5,933 nt of DNA from an uncultured Prevotella sp. (GCA_934120735.1 CAKOVA010000095.1:1-5933), one strand, 5' to 3'; positions 1-5,644 are shown, counted from the stretch's first letter. Numbers and translations: made by a program. The notes: a model not told the origin generated them from the letters alone.

Positions 1-23
1 CCCGCCGTCAAAGATTGTAAGTA

Positions 24-78
24 TACTAGCAATCTTTTCCGCAAAATATTGCTAGTACGATAGCAATTTTTTCGCAAA
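24..78. repeat. Alternating direct and inverted TAGCAAT repeats
   Basis: The heptamer TAGCAAT occurs at 27-33 and 61-67, and its reverse complement at 48-54. The first pair extends to a perfect 10-bp inverted repeat (24-33 with 48-57). The two direct copies extend to a nearly identical 18-19 base block ending in CGCAAA (27-45 and 61-78), with one length difference. Several short sites in alternating orientation are typical of recombinase or regulator binding clusters. Because a tRNA-3'-end-like stretch follows, integrase arm or core sites of an integrated element are my preferred reading. A transcription-factor cluster or a transcribed hairpin are alternatives. No integrase gene is present in the window. 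Confidence 0.5.
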
Positions 79-97
79 CCATTCTCGATATATGGCT

Positions 98-117
98 TCG
101 AATCCCCGCGTCCGCCT
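98..117 (+). other. tRNA 3'-end-like segment, possible attachment site remnant
   Basis: This stretch reads TTCGAAT followed by CCCCG and CGTCCGC. That matches the layout of a tRNA T-loop, the 3' half of a T-stem and the 3' half of an acceptor stem. There is no matching 5' half of the T-stem (the bases before the loop do not pair) and no tRNA body upstream, so it is not a tRNA gene. Integrative elements that insert into tRNA genes leave such duplicated 3' ends at one junction, which is how I read it. A chance match over 20 bases cannot be excluded. Confidence 0.3.
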
Positions 118-181
118 TTTTGTAATCAGTCGGAATGATTGGATTGTAGGTAAAATCAATCACATTTGGATGATTACAAAA
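118..181. repeat. Nested inverted repeat upstream of tnpV remnant
   Basis: TTTTGTAATCA at 118-128 is the exact reverse complement of 171-181, an 11-bp perfect pair. Inside it, TGATTG at 136-141 pairs exactly with CAATCA at 157-162. The outer right arm runs into the A of the ATG of the tnpV-like remnant at 181. In RNA this could fold into a two-tier hairpin covering the start codon. In DNA it could be a protein-binding site near an element end. The function is unknown; together with the upstream repeats it fills the gene-free stretch 1-180. Confidence 0.45.
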
Positions 182-315
182 TGGAAAACAGATTTTACTA
201 CGGAAAGAACGGTTTATGGTATGAGAAGCAAGGAGATTATTATTTGCCTTGTTTAGAATTGCCAAAAGATGAAAACGAGCATATTGGTATATGGAGACAA
301 CGACACTTACGCTAA
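181..315 (+). pseudogene. tnpV: Truncated TnpV-like transposon protein remnant
   Basis: The frame gives 44 residues and then two consecutive TAA stops (313-318). The product has the N-terminal layout of TnpV, a small protein of unknown function encoded by clostridial conjugative transposons: FYYGKNGLWYEKQGDYYLP near residues 5-23, then a short acidic linker, then IGIWRQRHLR at 35-44. Intact TnpV proteins are about 110-130 residues and continue after the RHxRY motif, so this is roughly the first third. The frame starting at 308 stays open to 412 and restores the expected Y after RHLR. I do not recognise clear TnpV sequence beyond that, so either a frameshift followed by drift or a junction is possible. 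Identification rests on recalled family pattern, not a search. Confidence 0.6.
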
Positions 316-371
316 TAAAGATTTACACAACGCCAAATTTAGCGATATGATAGTTAACACTCTCATTTTAG

Positions 372-400
372 TTGAATTTCTCGCAAAAGTGCGCTATATT
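372..400 (+). promoter_or_regulatory. Sigma-A-type promoter ahead of dead regulator and DUF262 operon
   Basis: TTGAAT (372-377) and TATATT (395-400) are separated by exactly 17 bases, with four and five matches to the -35 and -10 consensus. Transcription would begin near 407, about 35 bases before the Xre pseudogene and about 260 bases before the first DUF262 gene. No terminator hairpin is visible between 407 and 668, so this is the best candidate promoter for the DUF262 operon. The long leader would contain the untranslatable regulator remnant. The prediction is from motif match only. Confidence 0.5.
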
Positions 401-441
401 TTTCAATATTAATTGTATGTTCAAGTAGGCGGTTCTAGAAA

Positions 442-650
442 ATGGCAGTCGGCTACAAAAAACTATGAAAACTACTCATAGATAAAGATATGAAAAAGAG
501 TGATTTGCTTAACACAGCTGAAATTAGTCGTTATACTATCAACAACTGAATCGTGGCGACAATGTAACCACTGATGTGTTGGTAAAAATCGGTCGTGCTC
601 TTGATTGTACGATGGATGATATTATGGAGATTTTACCTGAAGAATAATAA
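442..650 (+). pseudogene. Xre/YozG-type small HTH regulator, broken
   Basis: Reading from ATG 442 gives a start typical of the small (about 68 residue) Cro/C1-type regulators common on clostridial mobile elements: MAVGYKKL, then a TGA at 466-468 where the family normally has Trp, then KLLIDKDMKKSDLL and an ISRYTIN recognition-helix segment. At 544-545 one base is missing from what should be a Lys codon. From 546 the protein resumes in another frame as LNRGDNVTTDVLVKIGRALDCTMDDIMEILPEE and ends at two TAA codons (645-650). Everything else of the domain is in order. The gene is therefore dead by at least two lesions but young enough to read through. It lies between the promoter and the DUF262 operon, so it may once have regulated that operon or simply be element cargo. 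Confidence 0.8.
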
Positions 651-667
651 AAAGCGAGGATCTCACC

Positions 668-1984
668 ATGGGAAGAGCAGAAATAAGAAGTGTTAATGAA
701 TTGCTCCGTATAAATTTGAATATCCCCGATTATCAAAGACCCTATAAGTGGGATATACAGAACATTGATGACTTATTTCTTGATATTACGAACGCAATCA
801 GTGATGCGGACCGATACAGAACGGAGTTTAAGTATCGTATAGGGACGATTATCTTACACAACCGAGGCGATAAAGTTTATGAGGTCGTCGACGGGCAGCA
901 ACGGATTATTTCGTTGGTGCTCTTGAAACAATGTATTGAGCCTGGATTTAAGTGTTCTATTCTTGAAAAAGTCTTCTCAAATAAGGCTACACAGTACAAC
1001 ATTCATCGCAACTACACTTTCATAAGAGAGTGGTTTTCCTTAAAGAGCGATGCGGTAAAAAAAGAGTTTTCCCACGCTTTTGAAAACATCTTGGAGGTTG
1101 TCGTTGTTTACGTGGATAAAGTAACTGAGGCATTTCAGCTTTTCGACTCTCAGAACACAAGAGGCAAGGCATTAGACCCGCATGACCTCTTGAAAGCGCA
1201 TCATCTCCGCGAAATGAAGAAATACCCTTATGAAATGGAACACGCCGTTACAAAATGGGAAGCAAAGAATACGCAGCAAATCAAGGAACTGTTTGACTTG
1301 TACTTATTCCCGATATGGAATTGGAGCAGAGGAAACAAAAGCAAGCCGTTCACCGCTAAAGAAATCGACACCTATAAGGGAATAGCGGAAGGGTCAACAT
1401 ATTCTTACGCCAGACGAGCAAGTAAAGCTATGCCCTACTTCCAAATTACAGAACCGTTTATTGCCGGCAATGATTTCTTTGAAATGGTCGAACATTATAT
1501 GTATCTCCTCCGAGATATTAAGGCTGAGATATGCAATAACCCATGTTTCAAAGAAATAAAACTTGTAATCTGCGGCGGCATGGATGTTGAAACTCCAGAA
1601 GATATGGATAAGGTAAAGTTTGGTTCTGCGGGATTTGGGTACACGAAAAATCTCTTTTACTGTGCTCTCCTTTGCTACTATGACAAGTTCCATAACTTTG
1701 ATGAAATGGCAGTGAAGAAATTATTCTCGTGGGCGTTTATGCTTCGTGTAGATATGGAAAACCTGGGATTTGATAGCGTGAACAAGTACGCCATCGGAGA
1801 TGAAAATTCAAGATATACTAATACGATTGGTATTTTCTCAAAGATAAGCCTTGCTCGTATGCACCACGATATTTCCGGCTTACAGATAAAAGTGCGGCGA
1901 GACCCCGATAATCCTTCTAACAAAAAGTGGCAAGAGTTATATAATACGCTTAAAGAAATAAACGGATACGGAGATGCAAAATGA
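668..1984 (+). CDS. DUF262 (GmrS/ParB-like NTPase) protein without nuclease domain
   Basis: A 438-residue protein with an N-terminal DUF262 domain at about residues 5-185. Visible signatures in order are IPDYQRPYKW (19-28), YRIGTIIL (56-63), YEVVDGQQRI (71-80) containing the DGQQR motif, and LFDSQNTRGKALDPHDLLKAHHL (158-180). DUF262 is the GmrS-type fold related to ParB/sulfiredoxin; in GmrSD, BrxU and SspE it binds or hydrolyses NTP and couples DNA sensing to cleavage. Residues about 190-438 look helical and match no domain I can name. They lack the EHxxPQ and N(S)K signatures of DUF1524, so this protein should not cut DNA by itself. The start is supported by GAGGA at 656-660, seven bases upstream. 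Its stop overlaps the next start (ATGA), implying translational coupling and a joint complex. A sensor or regulatory partner for the downstream nuclease is my inference; the domain call is firm. Confidence 0.88.
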   Translation: MGRAEIRSVNELLRINLNIPDYQRPYKWDIQNIDDLFLDITNAISDADRYRTEFKYRIGTIILHNRGDKVYEVVDGQQRIISLVLLKQCIEPGFKCSILEKVFSNKATQYNIHRNYTFIREWFSLKSDAVKKEFSHAFENILEVVVVYVDKVTEAFQLFDSQNTRGKALDPHDLLKAHHLREMKKYPYEMEHAVTKWEAKNTQQIKELFDLYLFPIWNWSRGNKSKPFTAKEIDTYKGIAEGSTYSYARRASKAMPYFQITEPFIAGNDFFEMVEHYMYLLRDIKAEICNNPCFKEIKLVICGGMDVETPEDMDKVKFGSAGFGYTKNLFYCALLCYYDKFHNFDEMAVKKLFSWAFMLRVDMENLGFDSVNKYAIGDENSRYTNTIGIFSKISLARMHHDISGLQIKVRRDPDNPSNKKWQELYNTLKEINGYGDAK

Positions 1985-3918
1985 GCAGTTTAGTAACGGA
2001 ACTTCATATTGTCGGTGAAAATAATAATATTTTTGATACCGACATGGAATACATTGTCCCTCTGTATCAGCGAGCATACGCATGGGAAGACAAGCAGCTC
2101 ACACAATTAGTTGAGGATATAGAAGATGTTGCCGATGATGCAAACTACTATATCGGTTCATTGATTGTTTCTAAGCAAAATGGCAGATATGAGGTCGTTG
2201 ATGGTCAGCAACGGCTTACTTCATTATATTTGTTGTTGAACTGCCTTGGAATTAAAGTAAAGCCAACGCTCACCTTTGCCTGCAGAGAAAAGTCAAACTA
2301 TACACTTAGAAATATAGAAGAACTCCTCCTTGAAAACCGCAGCAAATTGGATATGGATAGGATTGAACCAAGTATCCAGCGAGGTATTAAGATTTTGTCT
2401 CACAAGTTAGAACGAGCAGATTTTGATAAAGAGGCTTTTATTAAAAAGCTCGCAAAGGTCATTGTTTACAGAATTGAAGTTCCGGAGAATACAGACCTTA
2501 ACCGATACTTTGAGATAATGAACACACGAGGCGAACAGTTGGAGCAGCACGATATTTTGAAAGCTACACTCATGAGCTTCTTAAATGATGATACTGAAAA
2601 GGGCTTGTTTGCAAAAATTTGGGATGCCTGCAGCGACATGACCGGATATGTTCAAATGCATTTTATAAGCAAGAACAATGCGGTTAGAGAATCAATTTTC
2701 GGCTCCGAATGGAACGCCATGCCCTCAAATAGTTGGCAGGAGTACAAGAAAGCCATCAACGGAGCAACGCAGGAAACAACAGGATATCGTATATGCGATT
2801 TGATTGATAGAAAGTTCAATATCAAAGACGATGAGGGGTATGTTGACGGCGATGTTCGTGTGCGTTTTGAAAGCGTTATAGAGTTTCCCTATTTCCTACT
2901 GCATACGCTAAAGGTATATATAAATCTTTATGGAATAACTCACGAAAAGACAGAGTCGAAAATTGTTGATGAACTTCTGGATGATAAAAAGCTCTTGGAT
3001 GCGTTTAATAGAGTTATCGACCATGGTGTTGACAAAGATGGAAAGATTGCAGATAAAAAGGAGGAATTCGTTCGTACCTTTATCGTGTGCCTGCTAAGAA
3101 CTCGATTCTTGTTCGATAATTACATTGTTAAGAGAGAATACGCAAACGACAGCACAGATGGCGAATGGAGCTTAAAAAGCCTCTATGTTTCTGGACAACA
3201 ATCGAAAAAGAAGGCTTACTACCAAAACTCCAAATTCACAAAACGCGGTAAATGGATGAATACGAATGATCGGCAAACCAAAACAAATATTATGATACAG
3301 TCTGCATTGCGCGTTTCCTACACCTCGCCCAAGGCAATGCATTGGATTACCGAATTGCTCGTATGGCTCTCAGAGAACGACTGCAAACACTTAAACGATG
3401 ATATATCTTGCTTCCATAAGATTGCTGAGCGCATTGCGAGTGATGCCGTAAAGGAAAACTTCTTTGATGTTTGTTCGGACGGCAACTATGCAATGGGTGT
3501 AAATACGCCTCATATTGTTTTCAATTATCTTGACTATTTGCTTTGGTTCAATGACCGCAACGGAAAGAAGCGATATAGCGACTTTGTGTTTGAATTTAGA
3601 AACTCTGTTGAGCATTGGTATCCGCAAAATCCTTCAGAGGGCACTTTTGAATCGTGGAAAGATGGCGTTGACCAATTCGGAAACCTTTGTATCATTCAGC
3701 GTAATGTAAATTCCAAGTTTTCCAATATGTCTCCCGAAGCAAAGAAAAGCACCTTCAAAGATATGATTGCAAAAGGAAGTATTAAACTTCGCATTATGAG
3801 TGAACTTACGGAGAAGCATGGGGATAAGGTCGCCAGCCTTTATTGGAAAGAAACCGCATATAAGGTGCATGAGGAAGAAATGCTTGGTTATTTGAAGAAA
3901 GCCTGCAATATCGAATAA
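1981..3918 (+). CDS. DUF262-DUF1524 protein, GmrSD-like HNH nuclease
   Basis: A 645-residue protein with the full GmrS-GmrD layout in one chain. The N-terminal DUF262 domain (about 5-205) shows VPLYQRAYAW (26-35), YYIGSLIV (56-63), EVVDGQQRLTSL (71-82) and FEIMNTRGEQLEQHDILK (177-194). A long helical middle (about 205-510) includes a Lys-rich patch at 404-435. The C-terminal DUF1524 HNH-type domain (about 515-640) carries EHWYPQ (544-549, His545 the likely metal or general-base residue), FGNLCIIQRNVNSKFSN (566-582, Asn577 in the expected place) and a trailing KK. All catalytic signatures appear intact. Characterised relatives are type IV modification-dependent restriction enzymes (GmrSD, BrxU) and the phosphorothioation-dependent SspE. 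The gene starts at the ATGA overlap, with GGAG at 1970-1973 seven bases upstream. What DNA it recognises cannot be told from sequence, and no modification genes lie nearby in this window. Confidence 0.9.
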   Translation: MSSLVTELHIVGENNNIFDTDMEYIVPLYQRAYAWEDKQLTQLVEDIEDVADDANYYIGSLIVSKQNGRYEVVDGQQRLTSLYLLLNCLGIKVKPTLTFACREKSNYTLRNIEELLLENRSKLDMDRIEPSIQRGIKILSHKLERADFDKEAFIKKLAKVIVYRIEVPENTDLNRYFEIMNTRGEQLEQHDILKATLMSFLNDDTEKGLFAKIWDACSDMTGYVQMHFISKNNAVRESIFGSEWNAMPSNSWQEYKKAINGATQETTGYRICDLIDRKFNIKDDEGYVDGDVRVRFESVIEFPYFLLHTLKVYINLYGITHEKTESKIVDELLDDKKLLDAFNRVIDHGVDKDGKIADKKEEFVRTFIVCLLRTRFLFDNYIVKREYANDSTDGEWSLKSLYVSGQQSKKKAYYQNSKFTKRGKWMNTNDRQTKTNIMIQSALRVSYTSPKAMHWITELLVWLSENDCKHLNDDISCFHKIAERIASDAVKENFFDVCSDGNYAMGVNTPHIVFNYLDYLLWFNDRNGKKRYSDFVFEFRNSVEHWYPQNPSEGTFESWKDGVDQFGNLCIIQRNVNSKFSNMSPEAKKSTFKDMIAKGSIKLRIMSELTEKHGDKVASLYWKETAYKVHEEEMLGYLKKACNIE

Positions 3919-3967
3919 ATCCGAGCACCTACGAATGGTCGAGCATCAATTTGTGGAGGTAAACAGA

Positions 3968-4093
3968 ATGGAGTGTGCAGCTTCTGGACATCTATTACAG
4001 TGGCGTGGTATTCTGCACGAACTGACCCCGGAGGAAACGGAAGAAGCCTTCCAGCAGCACCTCATCGAGCGCAATAAAGAAAAAACGGCATAA
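3968..4093 (+). CDS. Small hypothetical protein, 41 residues
   Basis: An ATG at 3968 is preceded by GGAGG (3955-3959) at an ideal eight-base spacing and opens a 41-codon frame ending with TAA at 4091. The product begins MECAASGHLLQW and ends in a charged, probably helical stretch, LTPEETEEAFQQHLIERNKEK. There is no signal peptide or membrane segment, and I recognise no family. It starts 49 bases after the DUF262-DUF1524 gene with no terminator between, so it would be co-transcribed. Codon choice is more GC-rich than in the DUF262 genes. It may be a real small protein of the cassette, a remnant of a mobile-element gene, or the truncated end of something interrupted by the insertion. Confidence 0.45.
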   Translation: MECAASGHLLQWRGILHELTPEETEEAFQQHLIERNKEKTA

Positions 4094-4145
4094 CCGTAGG
4101 TTACACCGTTTCAAGAAACATATTAAATTGAGATACAAAAGCCAC

Positions 4146-4179
4146 CTTGGGGCACCCTCTGCAAGGAAGGTGCCCCAAG
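4146..4179. terminator. Bidirectional hairpin terminator between convergent genes
   Basis: CTTGGGGCACC (4146-4156) pairs perfectly with GGTGCCCCAAG (4169-4179) across a 12-base loop. On the plus strand it is followed by a T-rich run (GTCCTTTTCGTTTTT), which suits the DUF262/small-ORF transcript. On the minus strand the flank CTTTTG gives a weaker U-run for the dehydrogenase gene, whose stop is 41 bases away. AAAAG (4137-4141) and CTTTT (4184-4188) could extend the structure outward past an internal mismatch. Confidence 0.8.
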
Positions 4180-4219
4180 CGTCCTTTTCGTTTTTCTTCC
4201 TGTTTTGTTACAGCTTCCG

Positions 4220-4978
4220 TTACATCGCGCACCAGCCGCCGTCGACGGGCAGGATCACGCCGTTGACGTAGGAGGACTCGTCGCTCGCCAAAAACAGCGC
4301 CGCCGCGGCGATCTGCTCGGGACTGCCGAGTTTGGGTGCACAGGCGATGACGGTCTTCACGCGCTCGTAGCCCGCCATGTTCGGCATGCCCATCGAATTG
4401 GCGATCTCGGTGTTGATGCCGCCGGGCGCGATGGCGTTGCAGCGGATGTTGTCGTTTTGATACATATAGGACGTATTGCGGGTGACGGAGTTCATCGCCG
4501 CCTTGGACGCGCAGTAGATCACGCCCGCGCACGAATGCGTGCCGCCCTCGGAGGTGACGTTGATGATGTTGCCGGGACGCCCCGCCTCTTTAAAGTAATT
4601 GACCGCCTTGCGGATCGCGGTCATCGGGCCGTAGACGTTGACGCGCATGACCTGCTCGTATTTTTCGTCCGTCGCGTCGCCGATGGGGGCCATGTCGTCC
4701 ATGATGCCCGCGTTGTTGACGAGCACGTCCAGCGCGCCGAAGGTCTCCACGGCGAAATCGATCATGCCCTCGTTGACCTCGCGGCTGCCGATGTCGCCGA
4801 CATAAACGGCGACTTTGCCGGGCGCGTCGGCAAGCTCCGCGGCAAGCGCCTCCAGACGCTCGCGGCGGCGGGCGACGGCCACGACCTTCGCGCCCTCGCG
4901 CACGAAGCGTTCGACGATCGCGCGGCCCATGCCGGAGGACGCGCCGGTCACGACGACGACCTTATTTTCCATTTTCAT
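4220..4978 (-). CDS. Short-chain dehydrogenase/reductase (classical SDR)
   Basis: A 252-residue classical SDR, the usual family length. Residues TGASSGMG (11-18) form the Rossmann cofactor motif. NNAG is at 88-91, and the catalytic Asn114, Ser143, Tyr155 and Lys159 (YCASK) are all present, followed by the APGGINTEI substrate-loop segment (184-192). Arg37-Arg39 after the second strand favour NADP(H), a family rule and not proof. The substrate is unknown; relatives are often annotated as 3-oxoacyl-ACP reductase-like or glucose/steroid dehydrogenases. The frame is open upstream to 5080, but I chose ATG 4978 because AAAGGA (4988-4993) sits nine bases before it and the SDR N-terminus begins there. 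The gene is divergent from a TetR regulator that probably controls it. Confidence 0.92.
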   Translation of the reverse strand: MKMENKVVVVTGASSGMGRAIVERFVREGAKVVAVARRRERLEALAAELADAPGKVAVYVGDIGSREVNEGMIDFAVETFGALDVLVNNAGIMDDMAPIGDATDEKYEQVMRVNVYGPMTAIRKAVNYFKEAGRPGNIINVTSEGGTHSCAGVIYCASKAAMNSVTRNTSYMYQNDNIRCNAIAPGGINTEIANSMGMPNMAGYERVKTVIACAPKLGSPEQIAAAALFLASDESSYVNGVILPVDGGWCAM

Positions 4979-5009
4979 AGCGATGTATCCTTTCTTTTTT
5001 CCGTTCCCC

Positions 5010-5038
5010 TTGCGTTTTTCGCAGGGATTCGATATATT
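5010..5038 (+). promoter_or_regulatory. Candidate promoter for the TetR gene
   Basis: TTGCGT (5010-5015) and TATATT (5033-5038) are 17 bases apart, with three and five consensus matches. Transcription would start near 5045, inside the palindrome at 5039-5058, and run about 105 bases to the regulator's ATG. This placement would let the regulator repress itself. Confidence 0.4.
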
Positions 5039-5058
5039 GTTACTGATACAACTGTAAC
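5031..5058 (-). promoter_or_regulatory. Candidate promoter for the SDR gene
   Basis: On the minus strand, GTTACA (5058-5053) and TATATC (5036-5031) are separated by 16 bases, each with four consensus matches. The predicted start is near 5023, leaving a leader of about 45 bases before ATG 4978. The -35 box and the whole spacer coincide with the palindrome at 5039-5058, so binding there would block RNA polymerase. Confidence 0.4.
5039..5058. promoter_or_regulatory. Candidate TetR operator palindrome
   Basis: GTTAC at 5039-5043 and GTAAC at 5054-5058 form the outer arms of a 20-bp imperfect palindrome. An overlapping TTGT (5037-5040) to ACAA (5048-5051) symmetry shares the same region. The size and position between divergent genes fit a TetR dimer operator. 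It overlaps the -35 region of the SDR promoter and the predicted start of the tetR transcript. No second copy is apparent in the window. Confidence 0.45.
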
Positions 5059-5127
5059 GCACGGTCGCCGGCGCTGTCAACGGCGCTTGTGACGCATCCG
5101 CAAAAAGCTGTCACGCTTTTTTGAAAA

Positions 5128-5146
5128 AAGGAGGGCAAAAGAAAGG
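5128..5146 (+). promoter_or_regulatory. Unusual ribosome binding region of the TetR gene
   Basis: The strong AAGGAGG (5128-5134) lies 15 bases before ATG 5150, further than normal, while a weaker GAAAGG (5141-5146) lies only three bases before it. No other ATG, GTG or TTG occurs between them. The start at 5150 still fits the TetR family N-terminus, so translation may be inefficient or use both sites. Confidence 0.4.
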
Positions 5147-5149
5147 CAA

Positions 5150-5644
5150 ATGGATCGCAAAGACGAACCGCGGCAGGCGCTGCGCCTTGCGCTGATCGCG
5201 CTTTTGGGGAAAATGCCGCTTGAGAAGGTCACGGTGTCGGCACTCTGCCGCGAGGCGGGCATATCACGCATGGCGTTCTACCGCCGCTATGAGAATTTGA
5301 AGCCGCTTTTGGCCGAGGTCGCGCGGGACTACGTCGCGAACCTTCAAAAAACCGCAGCCGAAGCGGCGAAGCGCCGCGACCCGCAGCGCTACTACACGGC
5401 GCTGTTTCAAATGATACGGGAAAACGCCGCGCTCATCTCGTCGCTGTACTCGGGGAACGTGTTTGACCTTTTGATGCGCGAAAGTGAAAGCGCATCGCAG
5501 CTTTCCTACGAAACGTGCGCCTATCAGGGCGCGATGCACTCGATCGTCTACGTCTGGCTGCACGCGGGAATGCCGCAGACGCCGGAGGAAATGGCAAACA
5601 TCTGCATGAAGATCATGGATCATCGGCAGACGTTTTCGTTTTAA
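5150..5644 (+). CDS. TetR/AcrR-family transcriptional regulator
   Basis: A 164-residue protein, slightly short for TetR regulators (usually about 180-220). The N-terminal DNA-binding domain covers about residues 7-55. KVTVSALCREAGISRMAFYRRYENLKPLL (26-54) carries the helix-turn-helix, and the ISRMAFYRRY core closely follows the family pattern. The all-helical C-terminal part (about 60-160) would bind a small ligand and dimerise; the YVWLHAGMPQTPEEMANI segment (134-151) resembles the C-terminus of clostridial YfiR/DhaS-like members. The divergent orientation with the dehydrogenase and the shared intergenic palindrome suggest it represses that gene and itself. The ligand is unknown. The gene ends 28 bases before a strong hairpin. 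Confidence 0.9.
   Translation: MDRKDEPRQALRLALIALLGKMPLEKVTVSALCREAGISRMAFYRRYENLKPLLAEVARDYVANLQKTAAEAAKRRDPQRYYTALFQMIRENAALISSLYSGNVFDLLMRESESASQLSYETCAYQGAMHSIVYVWLHAGMPQTPEEMANICMKIMDHRQTFSF

Noticed and set aside
24..78. CRISPR array
   Set aside because: There are only three short repeats, in alternating orientation and with unequal spacing. There is no spacer pattern and no cas gene in the window.
98..117. A complete tRNA gene
   Set aside because: Only a 3'-end-like segment is present. No anticodon arm, D-arm or 5' acceptor strand can be found upstream.
26..265. Minus-strand 79-codon frame over the left edge
   Set aside because: It crosses the repeat cluster and is antisense to the tnpV remnant. 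Its peptide is partly a by-product of the inverted repeats, and it has no convincing ribosome binding site or family match.
3515..3709. Small plus-strand frame inside the nuclease gene
   Set aside because: It lies wholly within the DUF262-DUF1524 coding sequence in another frame and has no supporting start signal.
668..3918. Toxin-antitoxin pair
   Set aside because: Both proteins are large NTPase-type domains with restriction-enzyme signatures. Neither resembles a known toxin or antitoxin, and GmrSD-like restriction explains the domains better.
4979..5080. Upstream start of the SDR gene at 5080, adding 34 residues
   Set aside because: The added residues do not resemble an SDR N-terminus, they would overlap the promoter and operator, and ATG 4978 has its own ribosome binding site.
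4205..5092. A 295-codon plus-strand open frame, rich in Arg, Ala, His and Asp
   Set aside because: It is the antisense of the SDR gene, whose motifs are unmistakable. Long antisense frames are common in GC-rich coding DNA, and its product shows low-complexity composition with no family signature.
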